Positions 25,806-36,054 of a DNA stretch of 54,318 bases are shown here, piece after piece. The position numbers were made by a program, and so were the translations under genes. Source of the DNA: Desulfarculaceae bacterium (lineage in GTDB: Bacteria > Desulfobacterota > Desulfarculia > Desulfarculales > Desulfarculaceae); contig JAMOVV010000038.1 in NCBI GenBank assembly GCA_027067385.1, positions 1 through 54,318 on the forward strand, in the 5' to 3' direction. Under the pieces are notes generated by a model that had not been told where the DNA came from, did no database searches, and worked only from the letters and a program-made list of their open reading frames with translations. The number at the start of each line of letters is the position of its first letter. The first letter of the stretch is position 1.

Positions 25806-27133
25806 CAGCAGGCCTCCCGGGAACGGGACGTGGCCGTGGGGGGCTCGCCCATGGCGGCGGCGGTCGCCAGAAAGGCCTCGGTCACCTCGGGGTCGAACTG
25901 CCGGCCCTTGCCCTCCTTGATGATGGCCAGGGCCTGCTGGTGGCCGAGCCGCCGGCGATAGGGACGGTCGGAGGTCATGGAATCGTAGGCGTCGGCCAGG
26001 GAGAGGATGCGTCCGGCCAGGCTGATCTGGTCGCCCTTGAGCCGGTTGGGATAGCCGCTGCCGTCGTAGCGTTCGTGGTGGACCAGGATGATCTCGCGCA
26101 CCGAGGCCAGGAACTTGGCCGGTTCCAGTATCTTCCAGGCGATCATGGGGTGGCGGGCCATCTCGGCGAACTCGTCGGGGTCCAGGGGACCGGGCTTGCA
26201 CAGGATTTCGTGCGCCACCCCCACCTTGCCCAGGTCGTGCAGGGCCCCGGCCAGGCGCAGCTCGCTACAAAAGGCGTCGTCCAGTCCCATCTGCCGGGCC
26301 ACCTGCTCGGAGTAGTAGGCCACCCGGTCGCAGTGGCCCCGGGTGTAGGGGTCTTTCACCTCCACCGTGGCCGCCAGGGTCATCACCGCCTCCAGGTAGC
26401 CCTGCTCGATGCGGGCCTTGGCCGCGCTGAGGCCGGCGGTCATGCGGTTGAAGCTGCGGGCCAGGTTGCGAATCTCCCGGCCGCCCACCTCGGGCACTCG
26501 CACCGACAGCTCGCCGCGCCCCACCCGGCCGGCGGCCTGGACCAGGGTGTCCAGCGGGCGCAGGAAGCGGTCGATGAGGCGGACGAACAGCAGGCACACC
26601 CCGGTGGTGACCATTAAGAAGCCCAGCAGCAGGCCGATACGCAGCTTCCAGAGGCCGGCCGCCAGGTCCGAGGCATCGATGTCCAGCACCACGGTACCCA
26701 CCCCCTTGCCGTTGAAGATGATGGGCTCGGTAGGTCGCAGGTGGGCCTGGGCCGCCGGGTCGGTCGCCGGCGCGGCCGCCCGCTCCAGGCGGCGGCCGAT
26801 CTCGCGGATGTTGGAGTGCATGCGCACCACGCCCTGGTGATCGACGATGGCCGCCGAGAGCACGCCGGGGTTTTGCATGGCGGTGGCCACTAGCACGCTG
26901 AGCTGCATCTGGTCGCCGGCGATGAGGGCGGGGGCGGCGTTCACCGCCAGGTTGGCGGCCAGGGCGGTGGCGCGGGTGCGCAGCCGGTTGATCATGATGC
27001 CGCGTTGGTGGTGGTACAGGGCCAGGGCGGCCAGGGCGGCCAGGACCAGGGTGACCACGCAAAACAGGGCGGCCAGCCGGAACTTGATCGACGAGGTGAC
27101 AAGAAGCGCTCTACGAAACCGGGGCACCGCCAA
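25805..27133 (-). CDS. Membrane HD-GYP domain protein with HAMP (putative c-di-GMP phosphodiesterase)
   Basis: HAMP region, GALHDLGKVG, HHERYDGSGYP, RILSLADAYDSMTSDRPYR. Confidence 0.93.
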   Translation of the reverse strand: MAVPRFRRALLVTSSIKFRLAALFCVVTLVLAALAALALYHHQRGIMINRLRTRATALAANLAVNAAPALIAGDQMQLSVLVATAMQNPGVLSAAIVDHQGVVRMHSNIREIGRRLERAAAPATDPAAQAHLRPTEPIIFNGKGVGTVVLDIDASDLAAGLWKLRIGLLLGFLMVTTGVCLLFVRLIDRFLRPLDTLVQAAGRVGRGELSVRVPEVGGREIRNLARSFNRMTAGLSAAKARIEQGYLEAVMTLAATVEVKDPYTRGHCDRVAYYSEQVARQMGLDDAFCSELRLAGALHDLGKVGVAHEILCKPGPLDPDEFAEMARHPMIAWKILEPAKFLASVREIILVHHERYDGSGYPNRLKGDQISLAGRILSLADAYDSMTSDRPYRRRLGHQQALAIIKEGKGRQFDPEVTEAFLATAAAMGEPPTATSRSREAC

Positions 27134-27349
27134 GGCCTTTCCGTTCCCCGGCCGCCGGGCCGAGGGAGAAATACCGTGAGGATCAAACCGGCCAGGTGAC
27201 CCGAGCCGGTTTTAGTCAAACCTATACTTTAATAACCCAAAACGAGTCCCATGACCATGATCAAAAGAGGCGCTCGGACACTTGTCGTCGCCTGGCGGCG
27301 CGACCGGCGCTCTGGATCAAGGGGCGGCGGGTTTGCCCGGCGGGCCGGC

Positions 27350-30031
27350 TCAGGCGTCGAGCACGGCGCGCACCTTGCGCAGCAGGGTGGACATGTGGAA
27401 GGGCTTGGAGATGAGCCCCTTGGCCCCCAGGGACAGGCTCTCTTCCAGTTGGGAGTCGGCCAGGTACCCGGTGACGATGATGATCTTGGCCTGGGGGGCG
27501 ATGGTGCGCATCTCCTTGAGGCAGCGGATGCCTCCCATGCCCGGCATGGCCAAGTCCAAGAGCACCAGGTCGATCTTGGCCGGATCCTGGCGGAACAGGT
27601 CCAGGGCGCTCTCGCCGCTGTCGGCGGAGACCACCTGGTAGCCGTGGGAGCGCAGCATGCGCGAGGAAAGCTCCCGGATGGCTTCCTCATCGTCCACCAG
27701 CAAGATGGTTTCGGACCCGCCGGGGATATCGGCCGGGTCCTCGCGCCAGAGGTTGCCGGCGGCCGGGCCCAGGGCGGGCAGGTAGATATCAAAGGTGGTG
27801 CCCAGGCCCAGTTGGCTCTGGCAGTTGATGTAGCCGTCGTGGTTCTTGACAATACCGTAGACCATGGCCAGGCCCATGCCCGAGCCGCGGCCGGATTGCT
27901 TGGTGGTGAAGAAGGGTTCAAAGATGCGGCGCAGGGTGCCGCGGTCCATGCCCCGGCCCTGGTCGCGGAAGGTGAGCTGCACGTAGTCGCCCGGCTTGGC
28001 TCCCTGGTGGGCGTCGCAGAATTGTTCATCCAGGGTGGTGTTGCGGGTGCGTACCTGGATAGTGACCTCCCGGCCGCTGGCGTCGATGGCGTTGTCGGCC
28101 AGGTTACACAGCATCTGTTCCAACTGCACCGGGTCGGCGTTGACTTTGGCCAGGTCGTCGGCCAGGTTCATTTTGATATGCAGCCGGGGCTGGGGCCCTG
28201 CCGAGGAGCTGACTTTCTTTTCCAGCGCCTCTTTGAAGCGGCGGACGCGGTGGTTGAGGTCTTCGGGGCGGCGGTGGCTGGCGAACTTGCGGCTGAAGGC
28301 CAGCAACTGGCTGATGAGGTTGGTGGCCTGGTTGGCCGCGGCGGTGATCTCCTTGAGGTAGTGGTACTGCTCGTCGTCGGGATTCTTGTCCAGCAGCAGA
28401 ATCTCGGAGTACCCGTTGATGGTCTGCAGCAGGTTATTAAAGTCGTTGGATATGCCCTCGGCCATGTGCCCGATGGCCTCCATCTTCTGGGCCTGTTGAA
28501 TCTGGAACTCCAGGCGGCCGGCCTGCTGGCGGCGGCGGTGGTTCATCAGGGCCGCGGCGAAAATACCGGCCAGGCGCTGCACCGCGGCCAGGTGGTCTTG
28601 GCTGTAGTCGCCATTGCGGCCCGAGAGGGCGATTTGTCCCAGGAACTCGCCACCGTGCATCACCGGCACTGACAGCAGGTTGCCCAGGGGGATATGCCCC
28701 GGCGGGGTGCCGGCGGCGCGGGGGTCGCCGGCCAGGTCCTGGCATATCAGCGGCTCATGGGTGATGCGCGCCTGGCCCAGCAGCCCGCCGAATTTATGGG
28801 AGGCCATCTCCTTATCCTCGATCTGGCAGACGTCCCACACCTGGCGGTCGATGACTGGGCAGGTGAGCCGGTCCTCGGCGGTGTCGGCCACGCCCACGAA
28901 ACCATAGCGGCTGCGGGTGAGCTGCTTGGCCCGCTCCATGACCACCGCGGCCACCGCGTTGATATCGCCGGAGTCGATCATCTCCCGCTGCACGGCCACC
29001 ACTGCCCGCTCCAGCTCCAGGGCGGCGTCGTCGGGCTCGGCCGGCGGCGGCGCTGTCTCCGGGGCGCTGGGCAGGGGTTGTCCCGGCTGGTCCAGGCTAT
29101 GGACCACCACCAGCCACCAGGGCGGCTCTGTGTCGGGGCCGGGCAGGGGGATCACCTCCAGCCGGGCCGGGATGGCTCCCCCCTGGCGGGGGCGCAGGCC
29201 GGCCTTGAGGCTGTGGGAGGCCGGCGCGACCGGCTCCGGGACCTCGGCGCCGCCGGGCACCAGGTGCAGGGGCGTCAGGTCGTCTAGGCTGAGGCCCACC
29301 AGGTCCTCGGCGCGGTAGCCGGTGAGCTGGAGAAAGGCCTGGTTGGCGGCCACCACCCCCTGGTCCGGCCGGCAAAGCACCGCCCCCCAGGGCAGATGGT
29401 CAAAGGCCTCCCGGAAGCCGGCCGTCTCGGGCATCGGCTCCTGGGCCGACTCCGGCTCTTCGGTGGCCTTAGACAGCAGGCTGAGGATCTGGGTGGGCTT
29501 GCCCTGGGCGTCGCGCCGGAAAACCGTGTCGTGGGTGGTGAGCTCCAGCCAGCGGCCGTCGGCCTGCTTCACCCGCCGCCTATGGTCCAGCGCCTGGTGG
29601 TCGGGCGCCTGGGCCAGGGCCTGGAAGTGGCGGCCCAGGTCTTCGTAGTCCTCGGGGTGGGTGACCGTTTCCATGAACCACGGCCCCATCTGCTTTATCT
29701 GCTGGGGACTGTAGCCCAAGAGCCGGTAGGCACAGGGGTTAGTGTAGATGACGTTTTGGCTGGCCAGCTCGATGACCTGCACGGCCAAGGGCAGGTGTTC
29801 GGTGATGTCTTTAAAAAAACCATAGAGTCGCCGGGCCCGCTGCTGGCCATCGGCCAGCCGGCGGTTTTGGCGGTCCAAGGTGGCGAACTTGGCCTTTAGC
29901 TGACCGATGATCTCGGCGTGATGGCCGTTGCGGCTGGCCAACAGCGCCTCGACCTCCATGTCCGAAACCTGCTTGCGCAGGGCAGCCAACTTGTCCAGCA
30001 AGCTGGCCTCAAATCCGGCTGGTTTCTTCAT
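27350..30031 (-). CDS. PAS/GAF hybrid histidine kinase-like protein with C-terminal receiver; His of the H-box replaced by Asn
   Basis: PAS, GAF, GISNDFNNLL (versus GIAHDFNN), NLADNAIDA, DQGRGM, LLVDDEE receiver. Confidence 0.9.
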   Translation of the reverse strand: MKKPAGFEASLLDKLAALRKQVSDMEVEALLASRNGHHAEIIGQLKAKFATLDRQNRRLADGQQRARRLYGFFKDITEHLPLAVQVIELASQNVIYTNPCAYRLLGYSPQQIKQMGPWFMETVTHPEDYEDLGRHFQALAQAPDHQALDHRRRVKQADGRWLELTTHDTVFRRDAQGKPTQILSLLSKATEEPESAQEPMPETAGFREAFDHLPWGAVLCRPDQGVVAANQAFLQLTGYRAEDLVGLSLDDLTPLHLVPGGAEVPEPVAPASHSLKAGLRPRQGGAIPARLEVIPLPGPDTEPPWWLVVVHSLDQPGQPLPSAPETAPPPAEPDDAALELERAVVAVQREMIDSGDINAVAAVVMERAKQLTRSRYGFVGVADTAEDRLTCPVIDRQVWDVCQIEDKEMASHKFGGLLGQARITHEPLICQDLAGDPRAAGTPPGHIPLGNLLSVPVMHGGEFLGQIALSGRNGDYSQDHLAAVQRLAGIFAAALMNHRRRQQAGRLEFQIQQAQKMEAIGHMAEGISNDFNNLLQTINGYSEILLLDKNPDDEQYHYLKEITAAANQATNLISQLLAFSRKFASHRRPEDLNHRVRRFKEALEKKVSSSAGPQPRLHIKMNLADDLAKVNADPVQLEQMLCNLADNAIDASGREVTIQVRTRNTTLDEQFCDAHQGAKPGDYVQLTFRDQGRGMDRGTLRRIFEPFFTTKQSGRGSGMGLAMVYGIVKNHDGYINCQSQLGLGTTFDIYLPALGPAAGNLWREDPADIPGGSETILLVDDEEAIRELSSRMLRSHGYQVVSADSGESALDLFRQDPAKIDLVLLDLAMPGMGGIRCLKEMRTIAPQAKIIIVTGYLADSQLEESLSLGAKGLISKPFHMSTLLRKVRAVLDA

Positions 30032-30776
30032 CGGTCAAATTGCCCATACCCCGCGGTGGCCTTCGGTCGTACCGCCACCGGGGGTAGTCAAATCGAAACA
30101 ATAATTTCACAGCTTGCGCCGGTCCACTACCACGCCGCCGCCGTACGCCGCCGGCGCGCCGAGCGCGGTAGCTCGCCATGGCTATGACCTAAACGACGTC
30201 ACGCCACAGACGATAATTACCAAGCCGACCCGGTCCGCGGGCACATAGCCCCCCCGCTGCGTACCGGTTGCCCCGAATCTATTTCTTGGTTGGAGGAGTT
30301 TCCCCAGATATAATCAACCAGTTAGGTAGCGTCCCCAGTATTCTAACACAAAGCGCCGGACGCTCCAGCAAAAAATGCGCGGCGCCCTGAGCACCGCCGG
30401 CGTCCGGCTCGTAGCGGCAGGCGTTTCGGCCAGCATTGCCGCGCACCCGCGACCGCCGCCGTCGAGCCGATAACAGCTATTATACTTGACTGGGTCCCGG
30501 CCCAAGAATTAGCATTTTGTAACAGGGCCGGTCTATAACGGCCGTTAAGGCTGTTCCTAAATTTCGGGCCTGGTGTCCGGCCCCGGCCGGCGTCCGGGAG
30601 CGGGTAAGAATCCCCGACCCTCTGCGACTATATAAACAAACCGGACTTTCCGGGCTGCAATTTTCAGCGAGGTGTTTTTACCGGCCGCCACCCGGCCGGA
30701 TGAGGATGGATCAGGAAAGGGTAGTTGCGGCCGGGCGCGAGGGATCGAGCGCCGGCAATATCCAGGGAGGACCCTT

Positions 30777-31622
30777 GTGCGTAAGGTTTTATTTTTATCG
30801 TTGGTGCTGGTCCTGGTGCTCGTGGCCTCCAGCGCCTTGGCCAACCAGTTCGTGGGCACCTGGACGGCCCGGACCCCGGATGAACAATGGACGGTGACTT
30901 TCAAGGCCGACGGCACCTTTGCCCGCAAGGTGATCAAGCAGGGCCATATCTATAACGAACAGGGGCGCTACCGGGTCCAGGGGCATCAGATGTATGTCCA
31001 GGTGCAGGGCGAGGCGCAAGGCTACTACCTGCAGTTTCGCTTTACCGATCGCAACACCTTGGAGATATACGAGGACGGCCAGTTACTGGCCCGGCTGATC
31101 CGCCGGAGCGCCACCCCGGCCGCTCCGCCCAGGTCCTCGGCCGGCCGGGCCCCGGTGCCGCCGCCACCGTCCGCCGCCCCGGCCCCCGCGCCGGTCGCGC
31201 CGCCGGCCCCGGCGGTCAACGCCCCCCGCGCGGCCCCGGCCGACCCCAAGGCCCAGGCCAAGCAGCATAATCAGCGCGGCCAGCAATTCTACCGGCAGCG
31301 CCAGTACCAGCAGGCCATCGCCGAGTTCAACCAGGCCATCAAGCTCTACCCGGGCTACGCCGTGGCCTACCACAACCGCGGGCTGGCCTATCGCCGCAGC
31401 GGGCGCTACGACCAGGCGGTGGCCGACTACACCACCGTGATGCGCCTGGCGCCCCAGGCGGCCATCGCCTACTACAACCGGGCCATCGCCTACGCCTCCA
31501 AGGGCGACTACCAGCACGCCCTGGCCGACGTGGACCGCTACATCAAGATGAGGCCCAAGGATCCCGACGGTCCCAAGCTGCGCCAGGCGATCCAGCGGCG
31601 CATGAGCGGTGCGCGCGACTGA
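30777..31622 (+). CDS. Secreted protein: N-terminal beta-rich domain, Pro/Ala linker, TPR repeats (paralog A)
   Basis: GTG start; signal peptide VRKVLFLSLVLVLVLVASSALA; TPRs AVAYHNRGLAYRRSGRYDQAVADY. Confidence 0.8.
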   Translation: MRKVLFLSLVLVLVLVASSALANQFVGTWTARTPDEQWTVTFKADGTFARKVIKQGHIYNEQGRYRVQGHQMYVQVQGEAQGYYLQFRFTDRNTLEIYEDGQLLARLIRRSATPAAPPRSSAGRAPVPPPPSAAPAPAPVAPPAPAVNAPRAAPADPKAQAKQHNQRGQQFYRQRQYQQAIAEFNQAIKLYPGYAVAYHNRGLAYRRSGRYDQAVADYTTVMRLAPQAAIAYYNRAIAYASKGDYQHALADVDRYIKMRPKDPDGPKLRQAIQRRMSGARD

Positions 31623-31721
31623 GCGCCGCCGCCGATGATTCCCGGCCCCGAGCGGGGGCTTTGGTTTAGAATAATTGACACGACAGGTATTAAGTTGAAC
31701 CAGCAAACCAGGGGGTAGAGG

Positions 31722-32651
31722 ATGCTAGGCAGGTTATGCAAGATAGCGGCGGTGGTGGCGCTGATGGTGGCGCTGGCCACCCCGGCGGCGGCCAACCAGT
31801 TGCCGGGCAACTGGATGGTGAGGACCCAGACCTTTGCCTGGCTCTTGCAGCTCAGGCCCGACGGCACCTTCGCCAGCCGGATGCAGACCCAGCAGGGTAT
31901 TAAGAACGAGGTGGGCCGTTACCAGGTCCAGGGCTACAACATGTATATACATGTGCAGGGAGAGCCCACGGGGTACTGGGTGCAATACCGCCTGGCCAAC
32001 CCCAACTCGTTGGTGTTTTACAAAAACGGCCAGATGTTCGTGCACTTCGCCCGGGTGGACCAGATGGGCCGACCGGTGCAGGGGGGCGCTCCGGCTCCCG
32101 CCCCGGCCCCGGCGCCGGCTCCTGCGCCAGCTCCGTTCCCCGCCCCGGCGCCGGCCCCGGCACCTTTGCCGGTGCCGGCCCCTGCCCCGGCTCCTGCGCC
32201 GACCCCGGCGCCGGCCCCGGCGCCTACGCCGGCCCCAGCCCCTGCGCCGGCCCCGGCCCCGGCACCAACCCGGTCCGGCAACGCGGCCAAGCAGTACAAC
32301 CAGCGCGGTTTTCAACTGTACAAACAAAAGCAATATCAGCAGGCCCTGGCCATGTTCAACCAGGCCATCACCCTGCGGCCCGACTATGCCGAGGCCTACC
32401 TCAACCGGGGTTTGACCTACCGTCGGCTCAAGCAGTACGACCGGGCCATCGCCGACTACAGCAAGGTGATGCAACTGGCGCCCAGGGCGTCGGTGCCCTA
32501 CTACAACCGCGCCCTGGCCCACGCCCAGAAGGGTGACTTCAACCGCGCCCTGGCCGACGTGGACCGCTATATCGCCATGAAGCCGGGCGATCCCGACGGG
32601 CCTAAGCTGCGAAAGGCCATCGTGCAGGCCATGAACGGCGCGCGCCGCTGA
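31722..32651 (+). CDS. Secreted protein: same N-terminal domain, long (PA)n linker, TPR repeats (paralog B)
   Basis: NQLPGNWMVRTQTFAWLLQLRPDGTFASRM... parallels paralog A; TPR AEAYLNRGLTYRRLKQYDRAIADY. Confidence 0.8.
   Translation: MLGRLCKIAAVVALMVALATPAAANQLPGNWMVRTQTFAWLLQLRPDGTFASRMQTQQGIKNEVGRYQVQGYNMYIHVQGEPTGYWVQYRLANPNSLVFYKNGQMFVHFARVDQMGRPVQGGAPAPAPAPAPAPAPAPFPAPAPAPAPLPVPAPAPAPAPTPAPAPAPTPAPAPAPAPAPAPTRSGNAAKQYNQRGFQLYKQKQYQQALAMFNQAITLRPDYAEAYLNRGLTYRRLKQYDRAIADYSKVMQLAPRASVPYYNRALAHAQKGDFNRALADVDRYIAMKPGDPDGPKLRKAIVQAMNGARR
32089..32270 (+). repeat. Low-complexity Pro-Ala coding repeat
   Basis: PAPAPAPAPAPFPAPAPAPAPLPVPAPAP... Confidence 0.9.
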
Positions 32652-32702
32652 GCCGGCCGGATCGGCAGCGCGCGGAGGAGGGATTTTCCCGCCAAAGGGG
32701 GG

Positions 32703-34568
32703 GTGTTGATGCGCAAGATACTGGTGGCCGTGGCCGCGGCCTTGGTCCTGGGGTTGTTGGTCTCGCTCAGTGTCGTGGCCGGGCAGCTCGACGGTACCTG
32801 GACGGGGCAGGTGGGCCCGGAGCGATGGGTGGTCCGCTTTCGCCCCGACGGGACCTTCTCCCGCCAGGTCACCACTGCCGGCAAGGTGCACCAGGAGCAG
32901 GGACGCTACCAGGTGCAGGGCTACAACCTGCTGGTGCGGCCGGCCGGCGACCCCCAGGGCTACACCCTGCAATTCAGGCTGGCCACCGCCGACATCCTGG
33001 ACATCTACGAAGATGGCAAGCACCTGGCCCGCCTGCAGCGCTACCGCGGCCAGGCCCCGGCCCGGCCGGCGGCCGCCACCCGTGGCCAAGCTCCGCCGGC
33101 CTCCACCCTGCGGCCCCAGGGCGCTTACCCGGCGGCCAGCGGCGGTTCCATCGTCTACACTCGCTACGAGATGCTCACGGTCAACCTGGGCCGGACCAAG
33201 TCGGTGGTACCCACGCCCAAGCTGTTTATCATGAACAGCGACGGCAGCCGCAAGCGGCCCTACCTCTACCCCCCCTCCTTCGACCGGGCCGAGTCCCCCA
33301 ACTGGTCGCCGGGTTACCGCTACCTACTTTTCTCCTGCAACTACCAGTCGACCCGCAGCGCCCTGTACCAGGACATCTTCGCCCTGGAGCGGGCCACCGG
33401 GGTCGTCCGGCGGCTCACCGGCAACGAGTGGTCGGCCGGGCCGGTGAAGGGCTATGGCACCATCGTGGGATCGGTGCATGACGACTCCACCCACGTGCGC
33501 GACCAGTTGCACGGCGAGTCCAGCGCCCTGATCAGCCCCCGCAACCAGATCATGATCACCGCCCAGGGCATCGGCGGCCGCGTCATCCACGCCAAGAAAA
33601 CGGTGCGCGAGCTGCGGCAGGACAACCCCGATTGGGACCCGGACATGGACCTGCCCGTCGACCCCTACAAGTGGCTGTTCGTCATCCCCCGGGTGCCGGC
33701 CGGCCGGGTGTGGGTCAAGGCTTGGAAGTCCAAGTACATGGGCCACATGATGATGGTCGACGTGCTGCCCGGCAAGGTGACCAAGGTGGACCTGGTGCTG
33801 AGCAAGGGCAACTACCTGGTGAGCCATCCCTCCATCACTCCCGACGGCCGCTACTTGGTGGCCATGAGCCACCACTGCTCCTTTGTGGGGGCTATGCCCT
33901 CCAAGGGCAAGTACAGCCCCAAGCCCATTACCAACAACGCCTTGGTGGTGGTCGATCTCTCCCGGCCCGGCGCCATGCCGGTGATTTGGAACCGCATGAA
34001 CGCCGTGGGGGTGATGGCCAACGGCCGGACCTCCCGCGGCTGGATGGCCAAGTCGCCGCGCCTTTCGCCCGACGGCCGGCTGGTGGCGGTGTCTTCCGGG
34101 GTGTGGGAGACCCTGGAAAACCTGGCCGTCTGCTCGCTGGCCAGCATACTGCGGGGCCACCCCCGCCCCAAGATACTGGTCCCCCATCGCCGGGTGCTGG
34201 CCAGCCACCAGGAGGCCAACGACTGGCCGGCCTGGTCACCGGACGGCCGCCGCATCGCCTTTGTACGGCCGATCATGAACGCCGGCGGTAATATAACCGC
34301 CAACCTCTTCGTGGTGGGGGCCGACGGCCGCGGCCTGGCCCAACTCACCCGGGTGGCCGCCAACCAGGCGGTGGCCTATCCTTCCTGGTCGCCGGACGGC
34401 CGCCGCATCGCCTTCCAGTTGGTCACCTCCCGGCGGCGGGTGCTCAACGTCACCGACCTGGCGGTGGCCAATTTCACCTCCGACATCTACGTGGTGGGGG
34501 CCGACGGCCGCGGCCTGCGGCGGCTCACCCGCGACGGCCGCAGCGCTGAACCGGCCTGGGGTCCCTAG
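32703..34568 (+). CDS. Secreted protein: same N-terminal domain with TolB/PD40-like beta-propeller (paralog C)
   Basis: GQLDGTWTGQVGPERWVVRFRPDGTFSRQV...; WSPDGRRIAF repeats. Confidence 0.8.
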   Translation: MLMRKILVAVAAALVLGLLVSLSVVAGQLDGTWTGQVGPERWVVRFRPDGTFSRQVTTAGKVHQEQGRYQVQGYNLLVRPAGDPQGYTLQFRLATADILDIYEDGKHLARLQRYRGQAPARPAAATRGQAPPASTLRPQGAYPAASGGSIVYTRYEMLTVNLGRTKSVVPTPKLFIMNSDGSRKRPYLYPPSFDRAESPNWSPGYRYLLFSCNYQSTRSALYQDIFALERATGVVRRLTGNEWSAGPVKGYGTIVGSVHDDSTHVRDQLHGESSALISPRNQIMITAQGIGGRVIHAKKTVRELRQDNPDWDPDMDLPVDPYKWLFVIPRVPAGRVWVKAWKSKYMGHMMMVDVLPGKVTKVDLVLSKGNYLVSHPSITPDGRYLVAMSHHCSFVGAMPSKGKYSPKPITNNALVVVDLSRPGAMPVIWNRMNAVGVMANGRTSRGWMAKSPRLSPDGRLVAVSSGVWETLENLAVCSLASILRGHPRPKILVPHRRVLASHQEANDWPAWSPDGRRIAFVRPIMNAGGNITANLFVVGADGRGLAQLTRVAANQAVAYPSWSPDGRRIAFQLVTSRRRVLNVTDLAVANFTSDIYVVGADGRGLRRLTRDGRSAEPAWGP

Positions 34569-34761
34569 GGGCGACCGCTTCCGCCGGGACCAAGGGGCTT
34601 TTCCGGCCGGACTCTTTAGGGTATACCCAATAGGTAAACTCCATATGCAACCCCAGAGGCGGGGCCGGTCGAAGTGTCCGGCCGCGGCAAGCTGGTGGCA
34701 GGTCCGGGCCGGCCGGTGCCGGGCGGGAGTGGTTTCAACCCTCGGAAGGGAGACGACAGTA

Positions 34762-35976
34762 ATGAAAAAATGCACCCTGCTGGTCGTGGGACTGGTGGCG
34801 GCCCTGGCCCTGTTGGTGGGCGCCACCGCGGCCCTGGCCAAACCGTTTAAAATCGGCATGGTCGACTGCTATAGCGGCCCGCCCAGTACCTATACCAACG
34901 ACGTGCGCGACGCCCTGCTGCTGGCGGTCAAAAAGATCAACGCCGCCGGCGGCATCAACGGGCGCAAGGTGGAGGTGCTCACCCGCGACAGCAAGTTCAA
35001 GGTGGACCTGGGCCTGGCCGCGGCCAAGGAACTGATTATGCGCGAAGAGGTGGATATCCTGGTGGGCACCATCAACAGCGCCCTGGCCCTGGCCATCAGC
35101 GACCTGGCCGCCCGCGAGAAGATTCCCTTTTTCGTCACCTTTTCCAAGAGCGCCAAGATCAGCGGGGCCAAGGGGCATCGCTACGTGTTCCAGATCAGCG
35201 AGAACACGGCCATGATCGGCAAGGCGGCGGCCGAGGGGCTGGCCAAGCTGCCCTATAAGAAATACTGGATCGCCGGCGACGACTACGAGTACGGCCACGC
35301 CGTGGCCCAGGGCATCTGGGACTATCTCAAGAAGATCAAGCCGGACGTGAAGCTGTTGGGCCAGTCCTGGTGGAAGGTGGGCGAGCCCGACTTCACCCCC
35401 TACATCACCGCCATTCTGGCCGCCAAGCCCGACGCGGTGATCGTGGCCACCGGCGGCCGCGACTGCGTGCCCTTCCTCAAGGCGGCTCAGGCCACCGGCT
35501 TCAACAAGAAGGTGCCCTTCTTCATGCACACCGCCACCGAGCTGGCCACCATCCGTCCCCTGGGCGCAAACGCCCCCGAGGGGGTGATCGGCACCTCCAA
35601 CTATCACTTCTACTATCCCAATACCAAGGCCAACAAGGCCTTCGTGGCCGAGTTCCAAAAGGCCTACGGCCGCCTGCCCACCGTGGGCGCCCTGTACGGT
35701 TACATCACCGCCCAGCTCATCGCCGGCGGTTATAAGAAGGCCGGCAAGGTGGACACCGAGGCCTTTATCAACGCGGTGGAGGGTATGGTGGTGCCGAGTC
35801 CGGTGGGACCGGTGAAGCTACGCGCCTATGACCACCAGGCCCTGCTGCCCATGTACCTGGGGGTCACCAAGAAGGTGCCCATGTATAAGTTCTTCATCGG
35901 CGGCGACCTGGTTACCATCGCCCCCGAGAACGCAGCTCCCCCGGTGGAGGCGATCAAGAAGGCCCGGGGCAAGTAA
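34762..35976 (+). CDS. ABC transporter periplasmic substrate-binding protein (LivK/Peripla_BP_6 type)
   Basis: Signal peptide; KPFKIGMVDCYSGPPSTYTNDVRDALLLAVKKINAAGGINGRKVE. Confidence 0.93.
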   Translation: MKKCTLLVVGLVAALALLVGATAALAKPFKIGMVDCYSGPPSTYTNDVRDALLLAVKKINAAGGINGRKVEVLTRDSKFKVDLGLAAAKELIMREEVDILVGTINSALALAISDLAAREKIPFFVTFSKSAKISGAKGHRYVFQISENTAMIGKAAAEGLAKLPYKKYWIAGDDYEYGHAVAQGIWDYLKKIKPDVKLLGQSWWKVGEPDFTPYITAILAAKPDAVIVATGGRDCVPFLKAAQATGFNKKVPFFMHTATELATIRPLGANAPEGVIGTSNYHFYYPNTKANKAFVAEFQKAYGRLPTVGALYGYITAQLIAGGYKKAGKVDTEAFINAVEGMVVPSPVGPVKLRAYDHQALLPMYLGVTKKVPMYKFFIGGDLVTIAPENAAPPVEAIKKARGK

Positions 35977-36004
35977 GCCGGGGACCAACCCCAACCCGAC
36001 GATT

Positions 36005-36039
36005 ACGCGTCTGCGCCGCCAGCGGCGGCGCAGACGCGT
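36005..36039 (+). promoter_or_regulatory. Perfect 16-bp intercistronic hairpin between livK-like and livH-like genes
   Basis: ACGCGTCTGCGCCGCC-AGC-GGCGGCGCAGACGCGT, no T-tract. Confidence 0.75.
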
Positions 36040-36054
36040 GACGAGACCTGATCC

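Noticed and set aside
30180-30700. Possible tRNA or small RNA in the long intergenic gap
   Set aside because: No T-loop (GTTCGAAT-like) or acceptor-stem pairing was recognised by eye; nothing beyond promoter-like AT-rich patches
31734-33089. 451-aa minus-strand ORF
   Set aside because: Antisense of the TPR/propeller paralogs, composed of Gly/Arg/His-rich sequence reflecting the PA repeat
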